Shown: positions 1 through 6,191 of the stretch, one piece after another
Layout: each line of letters starts with the position of its first letter
Numbering within the stretch: position 1 is the first letter of the stretch
From: Phycisphaerae bacterium
GTDB lineage: Bacteria > Planctomycetota > Phycisphaerae > SM23-33
Length of the DNA: 6,323 nt
Direction: 5' to 3'
NCBI GenBank assembly: GCA_030628445.1
Contig: DAOVQV010000101.1
Location: 1-6,323 of the forward strand
Program-made: the position numbers and the translations under genes
The notes under the pieces: model-generated
What the model was told of the DNA's origin: nothing
Database searches by the model: none
What the model saw: the letters and a program-made list of their open reading frames with translations, nothing else

Positions 1-531
1 CGTCAGGATCGTAAAGGCCGCTAGAATCCCGCTACCCAGCAGAGCGGCCAGCAGCTGATACGGCGTGCACGTCGAGGTGAATATCCCAACCGACACGAAC
101 GCCGAACCCAGCAGGACCATCCCCAGATATCCCATAACGGCCACGCCGAGGTCGGGCTGGCCGAATAGGATCATCAGCACCAGGAACACCGCCGTGCCCC
201 CCAGAAACATCAGGTAAAACGCCATCACCCCGAGGTACTTACCCAGAATCACCTGTGCGTCGGTAACCGGTGCTGTCAGGAGCGTCTCAATGGTCCCGCT
301 GCGGAATTCTTCGCTCAGAAGCCTCATGGTAAGGAGCGGGACGGCGAAAACCATCATGTACCCCATCGCGTCGAACAGCGGCCTCAGCGACGCCTCGTTC
401 CCGGGCACGAAGATCGCATAGAAAAACCAAAGTGCGTTTGCAGAGAGGAACACCGCGCCGACCACGTAGGCGAGCGGAGAAAAGAAATACGCCGCAAGTT
501 CTCGTCGAGCCAGGACGAAGGTCTTTCGCAT
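1..531 (-). CDS. ABC-2 type transporter permease, GldF-like (partial, 3' end outside window)
   Basis: This is the membrane subunit of an ABC exporter, acting in the inner membrane with the ATPase encoded just upstream. The visible 177 residues start at an ATG preceded by AAGGAG with 7 nt spacing. The N-terminus (RRELAAYFFSPLAYVVGAVF) matches the pattern of GldF/ABC-2 permeases: a short amphipathic stretch, then a first membrane segment at about residues 18-41. Further hydrophobic segments lie at about 57-72, 100-124, 129-151 and 159-177. Between the second and third is the charged motif EEFRSGTIETLLTAPVTD (residues 74-91), the typical cytoplasmic coupling region of this family. The reading frame is open to base 1, so the C-terminal part is missing. 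In Gld-type systems a GldG-like auxiliary gene often follows; it would lie off the left edge. The substrate is unknown, and gliding itself is not implied, since these transporters are widespread in non-gliding bacteria. Confidence 0.9.
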   Translation of the reverse strand, partial: MRKTFVLARRELAAYFFSPLAYVVGAVFLSANALWFFYAIFVPGNEASLRPLFDAMGYMMVFAVPLLTMRLLSEEFRSGTIETLLTAPVTDAQVILGKYLGVMAFYLMFLGGTAVFLVLMILFGQPDLGVAVMGYLGMVLLGSAFVSVGIFTSTCTPYQLLAALLGSGILAAFTILT

Positions 532-538
532 CGAGACG

Positions 539-544
539 CTCCTT
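539..544 (-). promoter_or_regulatory. Ribosome binding site of the ABC permease, overlapping the ATPase stop codon
   Basis: On the minus strand AAGGAG lies 7 nt before the permease ATG. Its first A is also the last base of the TAA stop of the ATPase gene. This arrangement favours translational coupling of the two subunits and fixes the permease start. Confidence 0.85.
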
Positions 545-1518
545 TATCCTTGCGCCAAGCGTTCGCCGAACTTGACGTTCTGTTCGTACGTGATCTGGAC
601 GAAGAAATCCTCCAGCGATCCGACCTCGCGTCGCAGCTCCCGAAGCTTCCATCCCTTCTCGGCGGCGAGGGTGAACACATCCGTCCGGGCATCGGCGTCG
701 CGGTCGGACTCTATGACCAGGCGAGTCCACCCGCCGGTCTTGACGGCCTCGACGGTCCGGACGCTGGGCAGGTTCGCCACGGCGCCGCTGAGGGCGTCTT
801 GCTCGGCGCCCTTCAGCTCGGTGATGAGCCGGGATGGCCCCAACACGCGCTGGCGAAGCTCGCCGGGCGTTCCGGTCGCGGCGATTCTCCCGGAGGCGAT
901 GATGATAAGGTGGTCGCAGGTCTGTTCAACCTCGGCCAGGATGTGACTGGACAGGATTACCGTGTGATCCTCACCGAGCTGCCTGATCAGTCCTCTCATC
1001 TCCCGGATCTGGGCCGGGTCCAGCCCGATTGTCGGTTCGTCTAGGATCAGCACCGGCGGGTCGTGCAGCAGGGCCTCGGCCAGGCCCACTCGCTGCTTGT
1101 ACCCGCGTGAAAGCTCGCCGAGGCGGCGGGATGTCATATCCTCCGGCTGTGACAACCAGCAGCGCTCGGCGGCGCGGTCGACGGCGACCTTGCGGTCCTT
1201 GCGAGGGATGTCGCGCAGTGCGGCCCGGAACATCAGCAACTCGCGGACGCGCATCTCGGGATACAGGGGGACGGACTCGGGCATGTACCCGACCTGGCGG
1301 CGGACCTCCAACGATTCGCCCAGCACGTCGTGTCCGGCGACCGTTACCTTCCCGCTGGTGGCAGGTAGGTAGCAGGTCAGGATCTTCAGCGTGGTGCTTT
1401 TTCCGGCCCCGTTAGGTCCCAGAAAGCCCACGATCTGTCCCTGCGAGACGTGGAAGGAGATGTCGTCAACGGCCAGTATGTTCCCGTACCATTTCGTCAG
1501 ATTCTTCACGTCGATCAT
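544..1518 (-). CDS. ABC transporter ATP-binding protein, GldA/NosF-like
   Basis: This 324-residue cytoplasmic ATPase powers the adjacent ABC-2 permease. The motifs appear in canonical order: Walker A GPNGAGKST (34-42), a Q-loop region reading VGYMPE (76-81), signature LSRGYKQR (136-143), Walker B VLILDEP (156-162) with the catalytic Glu, D-loop GLD (165-167) and switch His in SSHILAE (H192). LSRGY in place of LSGGQ, and PE in the Q-loop, are usual for the GldA branch as I recall it, so I do not read them as defects. The C-terminal ~100 residues form the accessory domain of this subfamily, ending SLEDFFVQIT. I chose the ATG giving MIDVKNLTKWYG because GGGAAG sits 7 nt upstream and family proteins begin this way; a TTG five codons earlier (1533) is in frame but less likely. 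Only 12 nt separate its stop from the permease start. The cargo cannot be read from sequence. Confidence 0.95.
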   Translation of the reverse strand: MIDVKNLTKWYGNILAVDDISFHVSQGQIVGFLGPNGAGKSTTLKILTCYLPATSGKVTVAGHDVLGESLEVRRQVGYMPESVPLYPEMRVRELLMFRAALRDIPRKDRKVAVDRAAERCWLSQPEDMTSRRLGELSRGYKQRVGLAEALLHDPPVLILDEPTIGLDPAQIREMRGLIRQLGEDHTVILSSHILAEVEQTCDHLIIIASGRIAATGTPGELRQRVLGPSRLITELKGAEQDALSGAVANLPSVRTVEAVKTGGWTRLVIESDRDADARTDVFTLAAEKGWKLRELRREVGSLEDFFVQITYEQNVKFGERLAQG

Positions 1519-1525
1519 ATGCACA

Positions 1526-1531
1526 CTTCCC
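1526..1531 (-). promoter_or_regulatory. Ribosome binding site of the ABC ATPase
   Basis: GGGAAG on the minus strand, 7 nt before the ATG at 1518. It supports the ATG over the in-frame TTG at 1533, which would lie upstream of this site. Confidence 0.6.
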
Positions 1532-1537
1532 AAGAGC

Positions 1538-1550
1538 GGCCCGGCGGGCC
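1538..1550. repeat. Short GC inverted repeat in the ABC operon leader
   Basis: GGCCC and GGGCC form a perfect 5-bp stem around a 3-base loop. It lies just upstream of the ATPase ribosome binding site in the predicted minus-strand leader. It is small enough to be chance in GC-rich DNA. It has no following T-run, so it is not an intrinsic terminator. Confidence 0.4.
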
Positions 1551-1648
1551 GACAAGGGCCTTCGTTCCGTCCTTGCCCTGTTGTTCCATGCTACGTGCAG
1601 GCGCCCATTCGTACCGCGCGATCCCCGACGCCGTCATTAATTGTAGAG

Positions 1649-1658
1649 GAGATATCTC
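1649..1658. repeat. Perfect 10-bp palindrome in the divergent intergenic region
   Basis: GAGATATCTC is a perfect palindrome in an AT-rich patch of the 264-nt region between the divergent ABC operon and the S55 gene. It overlaps the candidate minus-strand -10 element, which would suit an operator for a dimeric regulator. No second copy was seen in the window and no regulator gene is nearby, so the role is inferred from position only. Confidence 0.4.
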
Positions 1659-1683
1659 TAGACGCACAGGCGCCGGTTGTCAA
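1655..1683 (-). promoter_or_regulatory. Candidate sigma70-like promoter for the ABC operon
   Basis: Reading the minus strand, a perfect -35 hexamer TTGACA (1683-1678) is followed after exactly 17 nt by TAGAGA (1660-1655), a weak -10 with 3 of 6 consensus bases. A better -10-like hexamer, TACAAT (1645-1640, 5 of 6), lies a little downstream but has no good -35 at standard spacing. Either would leave a leader of roughly 115-135 nt before the ATPase start. Confidence 0.4.
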
Positions 1684-1713
1684 GGGTGCCCTGAGCTTAC
1701 CTTGACGGAGATT

Positions 1714-1741
1714 TTGACTTGTGGGTTCGGCGGGGTAGACC
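1714..1741 (+). promoter_or_regulatory. Weak candidate promoter for the S55-domain gene
   Basis: TTGACT (1714-1719, 5 of 6 bases to the -35 consensus) is followed after 16 nt by TAGACC (1736-1741), a poor -10 with 3 of 6 bases. A second -35-like hexamer, TTGACG, lies 12 nt earlier at 1702-1707. The region is the only plausible promoter location for the rightward gene, but the -10 is not convincing. Confidence 0.25.
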
Positions 1742-1770
1742 TAAGATCGTCCCACATGTTGTCATTCGCT

Positions 1771-1782
1771 GGAGAAGGAAGG
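1771..1782 (+). promoter_or_regulatory. Purine-rich ribosome binding site of the S55-domain gene
   Basis: GGAGAAGGAAGG runs directly up to the ATG at 1783, with GGAG 8 nt before the start. It decides between the two nearby in-frame ATGs: the one at 1756 has no Shine-Dalgarno sequence, while 1783 has a strong one and begins a signal peptide. Confidence 0.8.
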
Positions 1783-3735
1783 ATGGATCGCCGGATTCTT
1801 TTGGTGTCCCTTGTGGTGCCGGCGCTTCTGGTCAGTGAAGGACTGGGCCGGTCCGGCGCCCAGGTATCGCGCCCGTCGGATGATCGTTTAGCAGCAGCCC
1901 GGGAATATGTCGCCGGCTCCGATCGGTATCTCCACCACGACAAGCTTCGCCGCGGAATGCGGGGGTACGGCCTGACCGTCCTTACCGGGACCGAGATCGT
2001 CAAATTCGACGCCGAGGTCATATCTGTTCTGACCAACATGGCGCCCCATCAGGACGTAATCTTAGCTAGGCTGTCAGGGCAGGGGTTGGAGCAGACGCGG
2101 ATTATTTCCGGCATGAGCGGGTCGCCCGTCTACGTCCGCGACCCGGTGGACGGGAAAGACAAGCTGATCGGCGCGGTGGCGTTCAGCTGGTCGTTTCAGA
2201 AGCAACCGCTTTGCGGGATCCAGCCGATTACGCAGATGCTGGCGGGAAGCGGGCTGTTTGACCCGGCGCCGGAATCCGACGACAGCGCGGCCGCAAGTTC
2301 CGCGCCACCAGGAGCCGCACCCGCCGCCGCGACGGCGCAGTACTTGGCGGCAGCGCTGAACCCACGCAAAATCGATTTCGCCTCCCTCCCACGAGCCAAA
2401 TCAAACGGTCCTGCTCGGGCCACGCCGACGGCCGCGCCGCAACTTGTCCCGCTTTCGACGCCCTTGATGGTCTCCGGATCGACCGCCAAAACCTTGTCGC
2501 TGCTGGGCGATTACTTCCGTCCGGTGGGATTAGTTCCGGTAGCCTCCGGCCGTGCTTCCCAGGCCGCCATCACCGAAGGCGCCAAGCTTGAGCCCGGTGC
2601 GGTCGTGTCGGTTCCGCTGGTCACCGGTGACGTGGATTGGTACGGGGCAGGGACGGTCACCGAGGTGGTGGGCGATCGGGTTCTTGGGTTCGGCCATGGG
2701 CTTTTCGCCCAGGGCGAGATAGGGCTCCCCATGGGCACCGGTTATGTCCATACCGTCGTGTCCAGCATGTGGACGAGCTTTAAGGTCTTCTCCACGCTTG
2801 AGATAACCGGTGCGCTGGATCGCGATGAGTACGTCGGCGTCGCAGGGCGCATCGGCGAGAAACCCAAGATGATTCCCATGACCGTCAACATTGCATGGGC
2901 CGATCAAGCCCGCACCCAGCAATACAACTACAACATCTGCCGACATCGCCGCCTGACCACGACACTGGCGCAGTTTCTTGTGCACGAATCGACCTGGTCT
3001 TGGCGCCAGCTGCCGGAGCATCACACCCTTCGCTATTCGATCGAGGTCGACTTCGGGGCGCTGGGGACCTATCAGGTGAGCAACATAAGCGCCGAGATGG
3101 ATGCGTTCGAGGTCGCTTCCGATGCGGCCCGGCCGATCTGGGCATTGCAGAACAACCCGTTCGACCCGCCCGTCGTCCCCCGGAAGATCAGTCTGGATGT
3201 AACGGTTGAAGCCCGGCCGCGAATCGCCGAGCTGGTTGATTTCAAACTGGACGGTAATGTCTACCGGCCGGGGCAGATCGTAACCGGTAAGGTCGCGTTG
3301 CGTCCGTTCCGCAAACCGCGCGAAGTGCACGATATCACCTTCCCGCTGCCGAAGGACCTGCCCGAAGGTAAGTACACGATCGTCGCTTGTGACGCCCGGG
3401 GTGCACTGACCCACCAGCAGCAGGAAGCCCCGCACCTTTTCGACCCGCGCAGCACGGGCGAGCTTTTCGAGGCGCTTAAGCTTGTGGTCAAGAACAGAAC
3501 CGACCGCATCTACCTGCGGATGCCCCTGCAGACCGGCGGGATAGCGCTGCAGCAGCGCGAGTTGCCTCAGCTTCCCGACAGCAAGGCCCGCATGATCCGT
3601 GAGGCGGACATCCCGCGAACCCACAAATTCACGGACGTCCTGGTTCAACCGGTCCCGGCCGAGTACGTCATCAGTGGCTCGGCCCGAGCGAGCTTCACGG
3701 TTAAGCTGCGTCCGACAGAAACGCTGCTGCATTAG
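1783..3735 (+). CDS. Secreted SpoIVB-type peptidase S55 domain protein, with permuted domain order
   Basis: This is a 650-residue exported protein. Residues 1-26 form a signal peptide (MDRR, hydrophobic core, likely cleavage after SGA). Residues 58-155 match the serine half of the S55 fold: RGMRGYGLTVLTGTE, VKFDAEVISVL, then GMSGSPVY with S112 as probable nucleophile, LIGAVAFSW and GIQPITQML. An Ala/Pro-rich linker covers about 165-220. Residues 222-370 match the histidine half: LEPGAVVSVPLVTGD, GAGTVTEVVGDRVLGFGHGLF with H305 as probable catalytic His, then SFKVF and VGVAGRIGEKPKMIPM. About 465-650 is a beta-rich C-terminal part with an Ig-like strand pattern (NVYRPGQIVTGKVALRPFR). SpoIVB is a sporulation signalling protease, but long S55 proteins of this kind occur in non-sporulating bacteria and their substrates are unknown to me. 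The region is long compared with SpoIVB (about 425 residues). Proteolytic activity is inferred; the acid residue is not obvious. A secreted propeller protein follows in the same direction. Confidence 0.88.
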   Translation: MDRRILLVSLVVPALLVSEGLGRSGAQVSRPSDDRLAAAREYVAGSDRYLHHDKLRRGMRGYGLTVLTGTEIVKFDAEVISVLTNMAPHQDVILARLSGQGLEQTRIISGMSGSPVYVRDPVDGKDKLIGAVAFSWSFQKQPLCGIQPITQMLAGSGLFDPAPESDDSAAASSAPPGAAPAAATAQYLAAALNPRKIDFASLPRAKSNGPARATPTAAPQLVPLSTPLMVSGSTAKTLSLLGDYFRPVGLVPVASGRASQAAITEGAKLEPGAVVSVPLVTGDVDWYGAGTVTEVVGDRVLGFGHGLFAQGEIGLPMGTGYVHTVVSSMWTSFKVFSTLEITGALDRDEYVGVAGRIGEKPKMIPMTVNIAWADQARTQQYNYNICRHRRLTTTLAQFLVHESTWSWRQLPEHHTLRYSIEVDFGALGTYQVSNISAEMDAFEVASDAARPIWALQNNPFDPPVVPRKISLDVTVEARPRIAELVDFKLDGNVYRPGQIVTGKVALRPFRKPREVHDITFPLPKDLPEGKYTIVACDARGALTHQQQEAPHLFDPRSTGELFEALKLVVKNRTDRIYLRMPLQTGGIALQQRELPQLPDSKARMIREADIPRTHKFTDVLVQPVPAEYVISGSARASFTVKLRPTETLLH

Positions 3736-3826
3736 CTAAGAGCCCCTAACAGAATGAGTCGCGCCCTGCGTTGTGACGCCAATGAGATGGATACAAGGGG
3801 CAACGACGATGATATACGGCTCTAAG
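3736..3826. repeat. Long-range inverted repeat across the S55-propeller gene gap
   Basis: CTAAGAGCC (3736-3744) can pair with GGCTCTAAG (3818-3826) at 8 of 9 positions, enclosing a 73-nt loop. The left arm begins right after the S55 stop codon and the right arm overlaps the start of the propeller gene's AAGGAG. The rest of this 103-nt gap shows no clear promoter and no intrinsic terminator. The pairing may be chance; if real, it could couple translation of the two genes. Confidence 0.3.
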
Positions 3827-3829
3827 GAG
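3824..3829 (+). promoter_or_regulatory. Ribosome binding site of the propeller gene
   Basis: AAGGAG ends 9 nt before the ATG at 3839. It fixes that start over in-frame upstream candidates (GTG at 3773 and ATG codons after it), which would place non-hydrophobic residues before the signal peptide. Confidence 0.8.
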
Positions 3830-3838
3830 TTAGACAAC

Positions 3839-6079
3839 ATGAGGTGCTGGACAATATGGGCACTTGCTATCTTCGCCTCGGCGGCCCCGGCTGTGACGCC
3901 GGGCAAATGGACGCACTCCGCGGAGGCCCACTTCGCCAAAGGCGAGTTTGAATCGACCGTGGTCAGCTCGCTGGGGCAGATTCGCCTGGGACGCGCGATC
4001 GAGGTCCTCGCCGGTTCCGACGTTGCCCCGCCGGTCGTCTCAGCCGTCGCCGTCATCGATAAGACCATCTACCTGTCCAGCGGCTCCAGCAACGTTATCT
4101 ACAGGATTCACGGTGAAGACCTCAAGCCATTCGCTACGCCGCCGGGGACGATGGTGGCGACGCTCCTGGCGACTGAGTGGGGACTGCTTAGCGGTACCGG
4201 CGGGACCGGGGCGGGGATATATCGTATCGATGAGGAAGGTAAGCCCGAACGCCTCTGGTCCGACGATCAGATAAAGTACGTCTGGGCGATCGCCGAAGGG
4301 CCCGAGGGCAGCCTCTATGCAGCGACGGGTCCGGGTGGGCAGGTTTTCGCAATCAAAGCGACCGGCGAGGCCGACTGCATCTACCAGGCCGATAAGAAGC
4401 TGGCGAAGAACATCCTGTCTCTGATTCGTTCGCCTTCCGGTCTGCTCTACGCCGGGACCGACGAGACAGGTCTGGTGCTCGAGATAAACCCGCAGACCAA
4501 ATCCTCCCGCATCTTGCTGGACGCCGATGAAAAGGAGGTCTCGGCCCTGTTGCTCGACGATGATGGTGGGCTTTATGTGGGCACTTCCGACGCCGCCAAG
4601 GCTAGAGACGATGGCGCGGCCGCTCCAAGTAATACCAAGGCCGGTAAGGCGCCAAAGACCGCGCCGACGCCGCAGGCGACAACCCAGCCGACGAGCATCC
4701 CAGCCGAAAACGACCCCGCCTGGTCCGAGCAGCAAAACCCTCGCCAAGACGAACCGCACACCCCCGCTGCGCAAGAAGGACAACGCGACCCCGCCGAGAC
4801 CTTACCAACCCGCCCCCAACCGGAGGTCATCAAGCGACCCAGTGTCACCAAGCCCACCGGTAAGGGAAACGCCGTCTACTACATCCAGCTGGACGGGCTG
4901 GTGCGAACGATCTTCCGCAGGCCCGTCACGGTCCTGTCGATGCTGGGCGTCGGCGATAAACTGCTGCTGGGGACGGGCAACGGCGGGGACATCTACGCCG
5001 TAACGACCGACGGCGATGAGATAGCCAAGATCGCCGACACGGACGCACGGCAGGTCACTGCACTGGCGCAAGGCCCGGACGGGCAGATCATTTTCGCCAC
5101 GGCCAACAAGGGCTCTGTCGGATTGCTTGGGGCCGGGTTCGCCCAGAATGGCACATATACCTGCGAAGCACTGGACGCAAAACAGATCGCCCAGTGGGGC
5201 AGCTTCAAGTCTCGCATATCGAGCCCGTCCGGGACGGGTGCCACCTTAGCGACGCGGAGCGGGAACGTCGCCGAACCGGACGATGCGACCTGGAGCGACT
5301 GGTCCGCCGATTCGCCGATCGGCGATCTGTTCGTCCCGATCGCCACCCCGGCCGGGCGCTTCCTCCAGTATCGCATCAAGTTGACCTCCACCGGGGAGGC
5401 GACCCCTACGGTCGAGCACGTGCAGGTGATCTATCAGGTGGGCAATCTGGCGCCGGGCATCGCTGCCGTGACCGTTGAACCCAGCGCAAAGGGCCGCGCC
5501 GAGTCCGCCCAGAAGGCCAGCGGCTCGCAGGTCTACCGGATCGTCAAGATCAAAGCAGCCGATCCAAATAAGGACAAGCTGTCGTACAAGATCGAGTTTC
5601 GCCGGATGGGCGCGGTCGGGTGGATTCAAATCGCCGAGGACCTCAAGGCCCCCAAATATGTCTGGGACACCCGTACGGTCGGCGACGGGACGTATCAACT
5701 TCGCATCACGGCCTCGGATTCGCCCGCAAACCCGCCGGGCTCGGCCCTGGAGGCGGTTCGCATCTCCGAACCGGTCGTCGTGGATAACACCGCTCCCGTC
5801 GTCGAGACCTTCTCCGCCGAGGCCGTTAAGAGCAAGGCGCTCGCCTCCGGCCGGGCGACCGACTCCGGGTCCCGGATCGTCTCCATTCATTACGCCGTGG
5901 ACAGCCAAGATGACTGGGTCGCCGTCCTCCCGGCCGACGGCATCTGCGATACCGCGTCCGAAAAGTTCACCTTCGAGGCCGAAGACCTGGAACCGGGCCC
6001 GCACCGAATCGCCGTTAAGGTAACAGACGTGTACGGGAACATCGGATACGCGGCCGTGACGGTGAGCGTAAGCAAATAG
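3839..6079 (+). CDS. Secreted beta-propeller protein with C-terminal Ig/FN3-like domains
   Basis: This is a 746-residue exported protein of unknown function. A signal peptide covers about 1-18 (MRCWTIWALAIFASAAPA). Residues 65-435 contain repeated blades of roughly 42 residues with the pattern V-x-A-L-x-x-x-x-x-G-x-L-Y-x-G-T followed by a glycine and an I-Y-x-I strand. I count repeats starting near V67, M105, V148, I192, V234, V365 and V406, which would give a seven-bladed propeller like NHL/SMP-30 types. Residues about 252-342 are a Pro/Thr/Ala/Gln-rich, probably disordered insert inside blade 5, after GGLYVGTSDA and before NAVYYIQLDG. About 455-533 is a beta-sandwich of the kind that follows propellers in exported bacterial proteins (DDATWSDWS, GRFLQYRIKL, VEHVQVIYQ). 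Residues 537-652 look FN3-like (DGTYQLRITASD), and 654-746 look Ig-like, ending HRIAVKVTDVYGNIGYAAVTV. No catalytic motif or membrane anchor was seen. A binding or scaffold role in the envelope is inference. Confidence 0.82.
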   Translation: MRCWTIWALAIFASAAPAVTPGKWTHSAEAHFAKGEFESTVVSSLGQIRLGRAIEVLAGSDVAPPVVSAVAVIDKTIYLSSGSSNVIYRIHGEDLKPFATPPGTMVATLLATEWGLLSGTGGTGAGIYRIDEEGKPERLWSDDQIKYVWAIAEGPEGSLYAATGPGGQVFAIKATGEADCIYQADKKLAKNILSLIRSPSGLLYAGTDETGLVLEINPQTKSSRILLDADEKEVSALLLDDDGGLYVGTSDAAKARDDGAAAPSNTKAGKAPKTAPTPQATTQPTSIPAENDPAWSEQQNPRQDEPHTPAAQEGQRDPAETLPTRPQPEVIKRPSVTKPTGKGNAVYYIQLDGLVRTIFRRPVTVLSMLGVGDKLLLGTGNGGDIYAVTTDGDEIAKIADTDARQVTALAQGPDGQIIFATANKGSVGLLGAGFAQNGTYTCEALDAKQIAQWGSFKSRISSPSGTGATLATRSGNVAEPDDATWSDWSADSPIGDLFVPIATPAGRFLQYRIKLTSTGEATPTVEHVQVIYQVGNLAPGIAAVTVEPSAKGRAESAQKASGSQVYRIVKIKAADPNKDKLSYKIEFRRMGAVGWIQIAEDLKAPKYVWDTRTVGDGTYQLRITASDSPANPPGSALEAVRISEPVVVDNTAPVVETFSAEAVKSKALASGRATDSGSRIVSIHYAVDSQDDWVAVLPADGICDTASEKFTFEAEDLEPGPHRIAVKVTDVYGNIGYAAVTVSVSK

Positions 6080-6118
6080 CGATGTCCTGGCGGCCGGAAG
6101 AAACCGAGTGTCGCTTGG

Positions 6119-6147
6119 TTGACCATCCCTGCGTGCGCTGTTAGCAT
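6119..6147 (+). promoter_or_regulatory. Candidate sigma70-like promoter for the dehydrogenase gene
   Basis: TTGACC (6119-6124, 5 of 6 bases) is followed after 17 nt by TAGCAT (6142-6147, 4 of 6 bases). Transcription would begin near 6154, giving a leader of about 40 nt before the ATG at 6192. This is the best-formed promoter in the window and suggests the dehydrogenase is a separate transcription unit. No intrinsic terminator was found after the propeller stop codon. Confidence 0.5.
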
Positions 6148-6176
6148 TTTGCGTTTCCCCATTGGTTCGTTGATGA

Positions 6177-6182
6177 TAAGGA
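6177..6182 (+). promoter_or_regulatory. Ribosome binding site of the dehydrogenase gene
   Basis: TAAGGA lies 9 nt before the ATG at 6192 and supports that start, which also gives the standard N-terminus of the family. Confidence 0.65.
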
Positions 6183-6191
6183 AGTACGCAG

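Noticed and set aside
1519..1533. TTG start of the ABC ATPase five codons upstream
   Set aside because: It lies upstream of the GGGAAG site, and the shorter MIDVKNLTKWYG start matches the family.
1450..1782. N-terminal extension of the S55 frame into the ABC ATPase gene
   Set aside because: The frame is open upstream, but the extension overlaps the ATPase coding region and lacks a Shine-Dalgarno site. The ATG at 1783 has a strong one and begins a signal peptide.
2530..3732. Long open frame on the minus strand, 400 codons, antisense to the S55 gene
   Set aside because: Its translation resembles no family I recognise, and it lies wholly opposite a gene with clear S55 motifs. Such antisense frames are expected in GC-rich coding DNA.
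3773..3838. Earlier in-frame starts of the propeller gene (GTG at 3773 and following ATGs)
   Set aside because: They lack a good Shine-Dalgarno sequence and would place a charged tail before the signal peptide; AAGGAG at 3824-3829 points to 3839.
3772..3900. Direct repeat TGTGACGCC at 3772-3780 and 3892-3900
   Set aside because: Nine bases, one copy in the leader and one in the signal peptide coding region, with no further symmetry; most likely chance.
6080..6118. Possible terminator after the propeller gene around CGGCCGG
   Set aside because: The short GC palindrome has no extended stem and no T-run after it.
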